DNA of 14,493 bases from Candidatus Stahliibacteriota bacterium (GCA_030627085.1 DAOUSS010000018.1:1-14493); one strand, 5' to 3'. Positions 5,873 through 12,921 are shown, counted from the first letter of the stretch. A program made the numbers and translations. The notes: generated by a model not told the origin, from the letters alone.

Positions 5873-7300
5873 TCAAGGTCCCTCGTATTCTATCAAGCCG
5901 TTGTCAGTACCAAATAGTACAGAATTTTCACAGATAGAGATTGCGTATACAGCGCCTTTTATAGGACTGTTCTTTCCGTCAAATATCTCTCTCAAGGAGA
6001 GATTTCTGTCAAACCTTACAGCCCCTCTGGCTGTTCCAATCCATATTTCATCCCGTAAGACTTCGATTGCGTATATATTTGGGTCTGGAAGGTCAAGGGG
6101 ATAGGTCAGTCTTTTTCCATCTTTTGTTACTATGCCCGTTTTTGTGGCAAAGAACTCATCTCCACATATTACACTAACTCCTGTGGCAAGCATCCCTGTG
6201 CTGTCAGGAATGGGGATAAGGTCTTTTCCATAATTTACCCATACTCCATATGGCGTGGCAATAAGAATGCTGTCTCCTACGAGTTCAATATCATTTATTC
6301 GTACCCGCTCCATCCTGTTCTCTCTGACAACCACATCCTTAACAATCCTGGCAAGCCCCCAGTCGGTTCCAACCCATACTCTATTATTGTCTGCCTTAAC
6401 ATCTGTCACACTATTGCTGGGCAACCCATCAAACACAGTAAATGTCTTGAATTGATTGTCACGTAACCTCACAACCCCTTCAGCAGTTGCGAACCAGACA
6501 GACGAATCATCGGTAGTTATTGCCTTTACTTTTGTTGAGTATAGATCGTACTCCGACAGGTCAAAATAACTCCATCTGTTTTTTCCCTTTTCCCAGAGTG
6601 TTATGGCATCGTTATCCCCACCGATCCATATCTTTCCGCCCTCTATATGAATGGCTTTTATCCTTCCATCAGGCACGCCGAGACAAAGATTTTCGCTATT
6701 GTGAGTATAAATGTCATATCTATAAAGACCTATGCCACTTGTGCCCACCCAGAGGGAGCTCTCGTCAGAAATGACACAGGTCATATCATATATACGCAGA
6801 CGCTTATCCTGAATAAAATATGGCGATAATATTGTAAAATCCTGCGGCTGATTTCTTGGTCTCCAATCAAAATTATTTCCTGAGGTTATCTTTTCAATTT
6901 TTTGGGTCTTTCTATCAAATCTATAATATTTGTCTTTTATATGTATTAAAACTGCATCTTTTGTAAAAGCAATGTGTGAGGGTATACCCTGTATGGGTAG
7001 CGGATATTCGTCAATCTCTTTAAATGTGGAGTTGTACCTTGCAAGTGTTGATGTGGTAACAAACCAGACATAATTTGAAAACTCGTCAACACCGATAACT
7101 CTTATATTATTCGGGAAAGTGGTTCTGGATCTTGGGATTTCCCAGTTCTCTCTTAACTTATCGTATCTTATAATACCATCAGTTGATGCCACCCATATCC
7201 ACCTTGTATCTGCATCTATTGATCGAATATATCTATAATCTTTGTATTCTATCCATTCAAGGGGGTCAAAGAAGGTAATTATACAAAAAAATAATATCAT
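5873..7300 (-). CDS. Exported beta-propeller protein of the Reg_prop (two-component regulator propeller) type
   Basis: A 475-residue protein with a short hydrophobic N-terminus (MILFFCIITFF) and repeated propeller blades. Clear blade cores are WIWVASTDGIIRYD (34-47), SLWVGTSGIGLYRYD (182-196), KIWIGGDNDAITLWEKG (223-239), SVWFATAEGVVRL (267-279), RVWVGTDWGLARI (307-319), EIWIGTARGAVRFD (418-431) and VLFGTDNGLIEY (461-472). The phrase FDGLPSNSVTDVKAD (290-304) is typical of Reg_prop repeats, best known from hybrid two-component sensors. No transmembrane helix, histidine kinase or other output domain follows, so this is a free-standing, probably periplasmic propeller with unknown ligand. The first hydrophobic stretch is short, so export is likely but not certain. 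Its promoter's -10 box lies only seven bases before the ATG. The stop codon is five bases from the tRNA-Leu 3' end. Confidence 0.82.
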   Translation of the reverse strand: MILFFCIITFFDPLEWIEYKDYRYIRSIDADTRWIWVASTDGIIRYDKLRENWEIPRSRTTFPNNIRVIGVDEFSNYVWFVTTSTLARYNSTFKEIDEYPLPIQGIPSHIAFTKDAVLIHIKDKYYRFDRKTQKIEKITSGNNFDWRPRNQPQDFTILSPYFIQDKRLRIYDMTCVISDESSLWVGTSGIGLYRYDIYTHNSENLCLGVPDGRIKAIHIEGGKIWIGGDNDAITLWEKGKNRWSYFDLSEYDLYSTKVKAITTDDSSVWFATAEGVVRLRDNQFKTFTVFDGLPSNSVTDVKADNNRVWVGTDWGLARIVKDVVVRENRMERVRINDIELVGDSILIATPYGVWVNYGKDLIPIPDSTGMLATGVSVICGDEFFATKTGIVTKDGKRLTYPLDLPDPNIYAIEVLRDEIWIGTARGAVRFDRNLSLREIFDGKNSPIKGAVYAISICENSVLFGTDNGLIEYEGP

Positions 7301-7307
7301 CTGTTTA

Positions 7308-7336
7308 ATTTTATCATATTATTAGCAAAAAGTCAA
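7308..7336 (-). promoter_or_regulatory. Promoter of the propeller gene, predicting a leaderless mRNA
   Basis: On the minus strand, TTGACT (7336-7331) and TAAAAT (7313-7308) are separated by 17 bases. The ATG at 7300 is only seven bases after the -10 box, at or within a base of the expected transcription start, and there is no room for a Shine-Dalgarno site. Confidence 0.75.
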
Positions 7337-7346
7337 GAAAAAATAA

Positions 7347-7413
7347 ACACAAATTACACGAAAAACGCAGAAAATCATACAGGAGAAAGGGAGAATAGGG
7401 AGAATAGGGAGAA
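7347..7413. repeat. Low-complexity intergenic DNA with a 9-base tandem repeat
   Basis: In the ~205-base divergent gap, GGGAGAATA occurs at 7389-7397 and 7398-7406, with a partial third copy (GGGAGAA) at 7407-7413. The preceding CACAAATTACACGAAAAACGCAGAAAA stretch (from about 7350) resembles the CACAAAG/ACACAGAG words of the other intergenic repeats. No gene lies here. Confidence 0.6.
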
Positions 7414-7429
7414 ATCTGGGATAAAAAAC

Positions 7430-7458
7430 TTGACATAAGAGAAAAGATATGATATAAT
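7430..7458 (+). promoter_or_regulatory. Perfect consensus promoter of the Na/Pi cotransporter gene
   Basis: TTGACA at 7430-7435 and TATAAT at 7453-7458 are 17 bases apart. The ATG at 7506 leaves a leader of about 40 bases, in which no clear Shine-Dalgarno sequence is visible. Confidence 0.88.
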
Positions 7459-7505
7459 CCAACATAATATAGCCTTACAGTATTGTATTTCTATCCTTTA
7501 GCCAT

Positions 7506-9491
7506 ATGAATTTACTTCTATGCATATTGCTTCTTTCAGGTTTGCCGCACCTCACAAAGGCAAAAGACCCGAGGGGGAGTGATATCTCGGGGGATGGGAT
7601 GGTGGTGACCACAGGAAGAGAACTCCCCAACCCAATAATAATTGAGGTCGTGGACGACGACGGCAAGCCTGTTGAAGGAGTTCCCGTAAACATAAGGTTT
7701 GTAAGTGCCCCTCCCCAAACGGATGAAGAATATATTAGTACTGTTCTGACCGATACAACGGATGTAAGAGGTTATGCAGTCTTCAAATTTTATGCGGGAA
7801 GTGTAGAGGGTGAATACTGGCTTAAAGCCTCGTCTCCCATCTTACAGAACAGGGTAATGGTCTCTTTCATTGCGATGAGACCTCATTTTGTCTTTTTTTT
7901 AGCGATTGGACTTCTGGGAGGATTTGCCCTGTTTATGTATGGATTAAACTTCGGTAGTAAAGCACTTACCAGAGTAGCGGGCGGCAAATTGAGGGATTTC
8001 TTATGGAGGCTGACAAAGAATCCCGTCGTCGGTGTGTTCGTTGGTATGTTTATTACAATTCTTACTCAGTCGAGTTCTGCAACAACGGTTATGCTTGTGT
8101 CATTTGCTGAAGCGGGGCTTGTAAACTTTATTCAGACGCTTGGAGTTATTCTTGGGGCAGCTCTGGGAACTACCCTAACTGTACAACTCATTGCGTTTAA
8201 GGTGTTTGATGTGGCACTCATTATTGTCGCCGTTGGTTTCTTTATGATGACATTTGGAAAACACAGGCAGATTCATTATACAGGTAGGGTTATATTTGCC
8301 TTCGGTCTTATATTTTTTGGTATGAAGGTCATGACAGACGCGGTTTATCCCCTTACACTTATTCCAGGAGTAACCAGCAGACTTATAGCAATGGGGGAGA
8401 GGCCATTTCTTCTCCTTATTCTGTCGGCAGTATTTACAGGTATAGTTCAGTCATCGGGTGCTACAATGGCGATTGTAATCTCATTTGCGTTTGGCGGACT
8501 GATAAATATGGAAGGTGCTATACCCATCATATTCGGTGCGAATATAGGCACCTGTGTAACTGCCCTACTCGCGTCTATTGGTCGTGGCGTGGAGGCGAAA
8601 AGAGTAGCAATGGCACATATAATGTTTAAGATTTTCATGGTCATTGCCTTTTTTCCATTTATACATCAGTTTGCTACCCTTATAGGGTATACATCAGCAT
8701 CCCTGCCCAGACAGGTTGCAAATGCCCATACACTCTTCAATCTCTTTGCTGCTTTATTGTTTTTGCCATTCCTGGTGCCATACTCCAGATTAATAGCAAG
8801 GATGCTTCCTCCAAGAAAGGTTGGATTTGAGCCTCGTTACCTTGACCTGACCCTCCTTTCATCCCCGGCCATTGCAGTTGGGCAGGCATTGAGAGAGACA
8901 TTGAGAACGGCAGACATCGTCCAGTCCATGCTTACTGCTTCCTTTAAGGTCTTCAAAACGAACGAAGAACTGGAAAGGATAAAGGTGGTTGAGGATGACG
9001 ATAAAGTTGATGCCCTGGAGGAGAATATAACTTTATATTTAGTCCGTGTGTCAGAGAGTGAAATATCTTTGGACTTGTCCAAGAGGTGCGCTGCACTGCT
9101 TCATATAGTTGATGAACTTGAACATATAGGGGATGTCATCTCAAAGAGTCTTATGGTCTATGCCAAAAAGAAGATAAAGTCAGGATTTGTATTTTCAAAA
9201 GAGGGATTTTCGGAGATAGAAGAATTCTTCAGGTTCTCCGGGGAGACGCTTCGAATGGCGATAGATGCACTTGCTACATTTGACAACGATCTTGCCATGA
9301 AGGTGGCAGAGAGAAGAGAAGAAGGAAGAGGCTTATTATCGGAGTACCATGATGCGCATCTTGACCGACTGAGGAAGCATTTCAAGGAGTCTGTAGAAAC
9401 CAGCACCGTTCATCTCGACCTCATTTCAGACCTCGAGCGTATAAACTCTCATGCGTCAAACATTGGGGAGCATATATTGCAGTGTAGGTAA
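7506..9491 (+). CDS. Na+/phosphate cotransporter with N-terminal Ig-like domain and C-terminal PhoU domain
   Basis: The 661-residue protein has four parts. Residues 1-19 form a signal peptide. Residues ~35-124 are an Ig-like (Big_1/invasin-type) beta domain, with PIIIEVVDDDGKPVEGVPV at 43-61 and DVRGYAVFKFYAGSVEGEYW at 86-105. Residues ~127-430 are the membrane transporter, with the paired signature repeats T187-QSSSATTV and V314-QSSGATMAI plus GANIGTC at 344-350, diagnostic of NptA-type Na/Pi cotransporters (PF02690). Residues ~450-658 are helical and PhoU-like, with DELEHIGDVISK at 536-547 and DLERINSHASNIGEHIL at 642-658 carrying the acidic metal-binding pattern. Transporter plus PhoU is a known fusion; the signal peptide and outside Ig-like domain are unusual. 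It should import phosphate in the inner membrane, with PhoU sensing or braking inside. The start is the only good ATG; an in-frame stop lies at 7470-7472. Confidence 0.9.
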   Translation: MNLLLCILLLSGLPHLTKAKDPRGSDISGDGMVVTTGRELPNPIIIEVVDDDGKPVEGVPVNIRFVSAPPQTDEEYISTVLTDTTDVRGYAVFKFYAGSVEGEYWLKASSPILQNRVMVSFIAMRPHFVFFLAIGLLGGFALFMYGLNFGSKALTRVAGGKLRDFLWRLTKNPVVGVFVGMFITILTQSSSATTVMLVSFAEAGLVNFIQTLGVILGAALGTTLTVQLIAFKVFDVALIIVAVGFFMMTFGKHRQIHYTGRVIFAFGLIFFGMKVMTDAVYPLTLIPGVTSRLIAMGERPFLLLILSAVFTGIVQSSGATMAIVISFAFGGLINMEGAIPIIFGANIGTCVTALLASIGRGVEAKRVAMAHIMFKIFMVIAFFPFIHQFATLIGYTSASLPRQVANAHTLFNLFAALLFLPFLVPYSRLIARMLPPRKVGFEPRYLDLTLLSSPAIAVGQALRETLRTADIVQSMLTASFKVFKTNEELERIKVVEDDDKVDALEENITLYLVRVSESEISLDLSKRCAALLHIVDELEHIGDVISKSLMVYAKKKIKSGFVFSKEGFSEIEEFFRFSGETLRMAIDALATFDNDLAMKVAERREEGRGLLSEYHDAHLDRLRKHFKESVETSTVHLDLISDLERINSHASNIGEHILQCR

Positions 9492-9522
9492 AGCATGGGT
9501 TGTTTTATCATAAATTTGCCAC

Positions 9523-10425
9523 TCACTCCTGTATATATCCCTCAAGCGATAATAAGTGCATTATTGAGATTGCTTCTCTGTACTCACTTATGCTTAGTTT
9601 TCGGTTAATTTCAATATAATCTTTTGCACGGTTACAGGGAAAGTACTGCCCCATCAGACTGATCTTTATATCAGGTGATACACTTTTTAAGAACTTGAGC
9701 ACCCCCTTTGTATTTTCAATATGCGATGGTAATACAAGATGCCTCACAAATATACCTTTGACTGCAATGCCACTGTCAACTATAAAGTCTCCTACTTGTG
9801 AATGCATCTCACATATTGCCTTTCTGTTTACATTAATATACCCTCTTACCCCTGAATATTTAAAGGCAAGTTGCTCATTTGAATATTTTGCATCTGGAAG
9901 ATATATATCCACAATACCACGCAGTAGCCTGAGGGTCTCGGGGGAATCGTAACCACCTGTATTATAGACTATCGGTATGGAAAGACCCCTTTCTATTGCA
10001 ATCTCGAGCGAAGCGAGAATTTGTGGAACATAGTGAGTCGGAGTAACGAGGTTTATATTGTGTGCTCCCTCATGTTCGAGCGAAAGCATATGTTCTGCCA
10101 GTTTTTCTATACTTGTCTCGTTTCCAATTCTATGCTGTGATATAGGATAGTTCTGACAGAATACACAGGAAAGGCTACACCCTGTAAAGAATATAGTTCC
10201 GGACCCGTTTTTCCCTGATATTGGGGGTTCTTCGCCGAAGTGAAGGTTGTAACTTGAAATTGATGGGAGGAGCCCTCCGCCACAGACTCCCTTTTGGGTA
10301 AATCGGTCACTTTTGCATTTCCTACCGCAGAGGGTGCATCTTCTAAGGATGCTGTATCCTTCTTCTATCCTTTTGTGAAGTTCTTCCTTAAGGTTTAGAT
10401 ATCCAGGATAATTGACATTATTCAT
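9523..10425 (-). CDS. PflX-like radical SAM protein (COG1313-type, homologue of pyruvate formate-lyase activating enzyme)
   Basis: A 300-residue protein with the radical SAM cluster motif C83-S-L-S-C87-V-F-C90 followed by QNYPISQ, and the HFGEEPPISGKNGSGTIFF lead-in (62-80) characteristic of the PflX/COG1313 group. Extra cysteines at 30, 33, 37 and 48 (CTLCGRKC...GVC) probably bind a second metal or cluster. NLVTPTHYVP (124-133), YNTGGYD (154-160) and DIYLPDAKY (173-181) follow the usual barrel order. The target is unknown; no formate lyase or other glycyl radical enzyme is in the window. The gene overlaps the end of the dCMP deaminase gene by eight bases (ATGAATAA), with GGAAGG two bases before the ATG, so translational coupling is likely. 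Confidence 0.88.
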   Translation of the reverse strand: MNNVNYPGYLNLKEELHKRIEEGYSILRRCTLCGRKCKSDRFTQKGVCGGGLLPSISSYNLHFGEEPPISGKNGSGTIFFTGCSLSCVFCQNYPISQHRIGNETSIEKLAEHMLSLEHEGAHNINLVTPTHYVPQILASLEIAIERGLSIPIVYNTGGYDSPETLRLLRGIVDIYLPDAKYSNEQLAFKYSGVRGYINVNRKAICEMHSQVGDFIVDSGIAVKGIFVRHLVLPSHIENTKGVLKFLKSVSPDIKISLMGQYFPCNRAKDYIEINRKLSISEYREAISIMHLLSLEGYIQE

Positions 10426-10867
10426 ATCCTTCCAGTTTTACCACCTCTATTCCGCTTTTCTTAAGGAAGTCCTCTGCCTCTTTATCGGAATAACCCTCTT
10501 TGTATACTACTTTCTTTATTCCCGAGTTTATTATCATTTTGGCGCATATAAAACAGGGATGGTTTGTGACATACATTATTGCTCCCTCCAACGATATTCC
10601 TGTTTTTGCTGCCTGTATTATGGCATTCTGTTCCGCATGTAAGCCTCTGCATAATTCGTGTCTTTCTCCAGAAGGCACTTTGAGTTTTTCACGCAGGCAG
10701 CCGACATCTTCACAGTGAGCAATACCTGTAGGTGCTCCGTTGTATCCAGTTGTAAGAATTCTTCTGTCCTTTACTACACATGTCCCCACATTTCTTCTGA
10801 GGCATGTGGACCTGGACGCCACAAGAGTTGCTATATCCATAAAATATTTATCCCAGGGAGGACGCAT
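10418..10867 (-). CDS. comEB: Deoxycytidylate (dCMP) deaminase
   Basis: A 149-residue zinc deaminase that makes dUMP from dCMP for thymidylate synthesis. It carries RPPWDKYFMDIATLVASRSTC near the N-terminus, YNGAPTGIAHCEDVGC at 42-57, ELCRGLHAEQNAI at 71-83 with the catalytic H77-A-E79, and P104-C-F-I-C108-AK. These are the hallmarks of dCMP deaminase/ComEB proteins rather than cytidine or tRNA deaminases, and the length is normal. The ATG has an AGG-containing stretch (TAGGT) immediately upstream; the frame is open only from this start. It lies 59 bases downstream of glyA and overlaps the radical SAM gene, making a three-gene operon. SHMT supplies methylene-THF and this enzyme supplies dUMP, the two thymidylate synthase substrates. 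Confidence 0.93.
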   Translation of the reverse strand: MRPPWDKYFMDIATLVASRSTCLRRNVGTCVVKDRRILTTGYNGAPTGIAHCEDVGCLREKLKVPSGERHELCRGLHAEQNAIIQAAKTGISLEGAIMYVTNHPCFICAKMIINSGIKKVVYKEGYSDKEAEDFLKKSGIEVVKLEGYE

Positions 10868-10926
10868 ACCTACTTAAATTTCCAAATCCGAATTTCCAAT
10901 TTCCAATAAAAATAATTTTGATATTT
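10868..10926. repeat. AT-rich repeat words in the glyA-dCMP deaminase gap
   Basis: The 59-base spacer within the operon contains AAATTTCCAAATCCG and GAATTTCCAATTTCCAAT, variants of the AATTTCCA word. It resembles the TTGGAAAATT segment of the composite repeat near 2470. No gene, terminator hairpin or separate promoter is evident. Confidence 0.4.
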
Positions 10927-12192
10927 TCATTTTGCAGTAGTATTTAGGAATTCCTCGTAGTCTTTGTATATCGGAAAAGAAGAACAGAGATCACTTATTT
11001 CTTTTCTTATCTCTTCATATATTTCCTCGTTATCTATGTTCATAAGTACCTTATCTATAAATCTTACAATTCTTCTCATCTCGTCCTCTTTCATACCCCT
11101 TGTAGTGAGTGCAGGAGTCCCCACTCTTATACCACTTGCTATGTTAGGTTTTTCCGGGTCGTAGGGAATGGTATTCTTGTTTACTGTTATTCCTGCCTTA
11201 TCAAGTGCTTTTTCCGCATCAATACCCTTTATGCCCTTCGGTCTTAGATCAACGAGCATGAGGTGTGTATCGGTTCCTCCAGCAACGAGTCTGTATCCGC
11301 ATTTTGCAAATTCATCCGCCATTGCAGTTGCATTTGATAGTATCTGTTTCTGATAATCTTTAAATTCCTGTTTGAGTGCCTCGCCGAGACATACCGCTTT
11401 ACCTGCTATTGTATGCATATGCGGACCGCCGGACAATCTTGGAAACACCCATTTGTCAACTGTACCTTTGTGCTCTTCTTTGCACATAATCATACCACTT
11501 CTTGGTCCTCTCAGGGTTTTGTGTGTGGTGGTTGTAACTACATCAGCATATGGAATAGGCGAGGGATGGAGTCCCGCAGCAATCAGTCCTGCTATATGTG
11601 CTATATCTGCGACAAGATATGCACCAACATCATCACATATCTCCCTGAATTTATCAAAGTAGAGCGTTCTTGGATACGCACTCGCTCCCGCTACGATAAT
11701 CTTTGGTTTTTCCTCTCTTGCGAGGTCAAGAAGCATTTTGTAATCAATCGTTTCTGTCTTTTGATCTACTTTATATCTCGCTACATTGAACCACTTCCCG
11801 GAGAAACTCACAGAGTGCCCATGGGAGAGGTGACCTCCATGTGATAGTGTGAGTCCAAGCAGTTTATCCCCTGGTTCTGCAAGAGCAAAGTATGCTGCCA
11901 TATTTGCCGGGACTCCTGAAAGTGGCTGAACGTTTGCATGGTCACACCCGAAGAGTTTCTTTGTCCTCTCTACTGCAATCCTTTCAACAACATCTACCCA
12001 CTCACATCCTCCATAGTATCTTGCTCCGGGATAGCCCTCAGCATATTTATTTGTAAGAACAGAGCCCATTGCCTCCAGTACTGCGGGAGAGGTATAGTTT
12101 TCAGATGCAATGAGTTCAAGTTTCTCCTGTTGACGGTGTAACTCACCTATAATTGCGTCCCAGACCTCTCTATCTTCTGATTTAAGCCACAT
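10927..12192 (-). CDS. glyA: Serine hydroxymethyltransferase (SHMT)
   Basis: A 421-residue PLP enzyme that interconverts serine and glycine and charges tetrahydrofolate with a methylene group. ELIASENYTSPAVLEAMGS (26-44), NKYAEGYPGARYYGG (48-62) and GLTLSHGGHLSHGH (113-126) are family landmarks. The PLP lysine is K225 in VVTTTTHKTLRGPRSG, and GGTDTHLMLVDL, TVNKNTIPYDP and SGIRVGTPALTTRG complete the C-terminal half. The usual HSGSQAN segment reads L91-S-G-V-P-A-N97, which changes residues near the PLP phosphate site in well-studied SHMTs; I recall similar PLSG-x-PAN variants in other bacterial SHMTs, so it is probably a subfamily trait. The ATG has a strong GAGGGGGG ribosome site (12195-12203). 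It is the first gene of an operon with dCMP deaminase and a radical SAM protein. Confidence 0.96.
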   Translation of the reverse strand: MWLKSEDREVWDAIIGELHRQQEKLELIASENYTSPAVLEAMGSVLTNKYAEGYPGARYYGGCEWVDVVERIAVERTKKLFGCDHANVQPLSGVPANMAAYFALAEPGDKLLGLTLSHGGHLSHGHSVSFSGKWFNVARYKVDQKTETIDYKMLLDLAREEKPKIIVAGASAYPRTLYFDKFREICDDVGAYLVADIAHIAGLIAAGLHPSPIPYADVVTTTTHKTLRGPRSGMIMCKEEHKGTVDKWVFPRLSGGPHMHTIAGKAVCLGEALKQEFKDYQKQILSNATAMADEFAKCGYRLVAGGTDTHLMLVDLRPKGIKGIDAEKALDKAGITVNKNTIPYDPEKPNIASGIRVGTPALTTRGMKEDEMRRIVRFIDKVLMNIDNEEIYEEIRKEISDLCSSFPIYKDYEEFLNTTAK

Positions 12193-12494
12193 AACCCCCC
12201 CTCAAGAATTAGTGCTATAAAATTTTAACCACATACTTTATATGTTGTAAGCACAAATTTCCTAATAAGCGGAACCCCGCCGCCAGGCAAACAAGAGATT
12301 GGGAGCGGTTCTTTTTTTCTCTTATGTTCTCTTCCGATCCCTGTTTGATTTTTCCCAATTTCTTGGTGTCCAATGTTTTATAATCACCTTTGTCTATATT
12401 GATTGGTATCTTTGCTCCACCAAACACAGAGTTTGATTGTTGCTCTTTGTAATCTATCGTATATTTTTTGCGGTATCCAATTTTGCCATTGATA
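12193..12494 (-). ncRNA. Possible ~300-base leader or independent RNA upstream of glyA
   Basis: A perfect promoter (12501-12529, minus strand) predicts transcription starting near 12494 and running toward glyA. A minus-strand frame is open from 12550 to 12215, but its GTG start precedes the promoter. The first ATG in the transcript (12489) gives only an 11-codon ORF (MAKLDTAKNIR). The transcript has a plausible stem near 12350-12297 (GGGATCGG with CCGCTCCC, one mismatch) and a GC-rich segment at 12269-12289. I recognise no riboswitch or known RNA family, and see no terminator before glyA. It could be a long leader, a small RNA, or a decayed gene. Confidence 0.35.
12222..12250 (-). promoter_or_regulatory. 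Probable promoter of the glyA operon
   Basis: On the minus strand, TTACAA (12250-12245) and TAAAAT (12227-12222) have a 17-base spacer. The glyA ATG is 29 bases further on, which leaves room for the GAGGGGGG ribosome site. The -35 box is a weaker match than at other promoters here, so the upstream perfect promoter at 12501-12529 may also feed glyA. Confidence 0.55.
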
Positions 12495-12500
12495 TATGAG

Positions 12501-12529
12501 ATTATATAACACAATTCCAAAAATGTCAA
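12501..12529 (-). promoter_or_regulatory. Orphan perfect consensus promoter upstream of glyA
   Basis: On the minus strand, TTGACA (12529-12524) and TATAAT (12506-12501) lie 17 bases apart, as good as the tRNA promoter. No convincing protein gene follows within its expected transcript until glyA, about 300 bases downstream. An ATG at 12489 is 11 bases after the -10 box. Confidence 0.75.
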
Positions 12530-12563
12530 GAAAAAAAGAAAATCAGACACAGATGAAAAGATA

Positions 12564-12737
12564 GTTATTGGGTAATTGGGTCATTAGGTCATTGTGGGAG
12601 CGATTTTCCTGACTGCCGTCAGGCAGGCTAGTTGCGACAATACTACAATCTACAATCTGAAATCTAAAACCTATAACCTAAGACCTGTAACCTGTAACTT
12701 CTAACCTTATTACCTTTGTGTTCTTTGTGGTAAACAA
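12564..12737. repeat. Composite intergenic repeat, copy B (inverted relative to copy A at 2423-2593)
   Basis: Module 1 is at 12564-12585 (GGTAATTGGGT core), module 2 at 12632-12665 (ACAATACT, then AATCTACAATCT) and module 3 at 12714-12737 (CTTTGTGTTCTTTGTGG core). All three match the reverse complement of copy A, in the same order, with total lengths of 174 and 171 bases. Between modules 1 and 2 this copy carries an extra hairpin, CCTGAC-TGCC-GTCAGG (12608-12623). No gene is present. Confidence 0.75.
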
Positions 12738-12745
12738 ATCGTAAC

Positions 12746-12763
12746 TCAAGGCTTCAGCCTTGA
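12746..12763. repeat. Short perfect palindrome TCAAGGC-TTCA-GCCTTGA
   Basis: A 7-bp perfect stem with a four-base loop sits between composite repeat copy B and the LKR promoter. Its form, a stem around a TTCA-type centre, resembles the palindromes inside the MITE-like element. There is no T tract, so it is not an obvious terminator. Confidence 0.7.
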
Positions 12764-12847
12764 TTCAATCTGTAATCCAAAATCTGCGTCGAGGGAAAAA
12801 TATCCAATCTCAAAGCCCTAATCGTTGTTATGATTCCAAGAAAAAAC

Positions 12848-12876
12848 TTGCATTTTTGAAAATTTTATGTTATAAT
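12848..12876 (+). promoter_or_regulatory. Promoter of the lysine-ketoglutarate reductase homologue
   Basis: TTGCAT at 12848-12853 and a perfect TATAAT at 12871-12876 are separated by 17 bases. The start codon is 45 bases after the -10 box, leaving an ordinary leader that carries a strong AGGAGG ribosome site. Confidence 0.75.
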
Positions 12877-12911
12877 GAGTCCGTGCTAATTTGAACCCGT
12901 AGAAAGGGAAT

Positions 12912-12917
12912 AGGAGG
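12912..12917 (+). promoter_or_regulatory. Strong Shine-Dalgarno site AGGAGG
   Basis: AGGAGG lies four bases before the ATG at 12922 and fixes that start. It shows that the ribosomes of this organism use canonical Shine-Dalgarno pairing, which makes the neighbouring genes without any leader more striking. Confidence 0.85.
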
Positions 12918-12921
12918 CAAT

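Noticed and set aside
5787..6104. A 105-codon plus-strand frame across the tRNA
   Set aside because: It reads through the tRNA-Leu gene and into antisense of the propeller gene; peptides of this kind (RRAWFRTMSRLRDEGSSPSFGT and similar) are translated tRNA artefacts.
11413..11844. A 143-codon plus-strand frame
   Set aside because: It is antisense within glyA, which has full-length SHMT conservation.
12269..12289. Minus-strand TGCCTGGCGGC, resembling the start of bacterial 5S rRNA
   Set aside because: The similarity stops after about eleven bases; no further 5S helices or conserved loops follow.
12193..12500. Glycine or tetrahydrofolate riboswitch before glyA
   Set aside because: I could not find the conserved core sequences of either; only a generic stem is visible.
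12215..12550. A 111-codon minus-strand frame upstream of glyA, starting with GTG
   Set aside because: Its start lies upstream of a perfect promoter on the same strand, so the expected transcript would lack it. It has no ribosome site, no recognisable motif, and its end runs through a GC-rich palindromic stretch and the glyA promoter.
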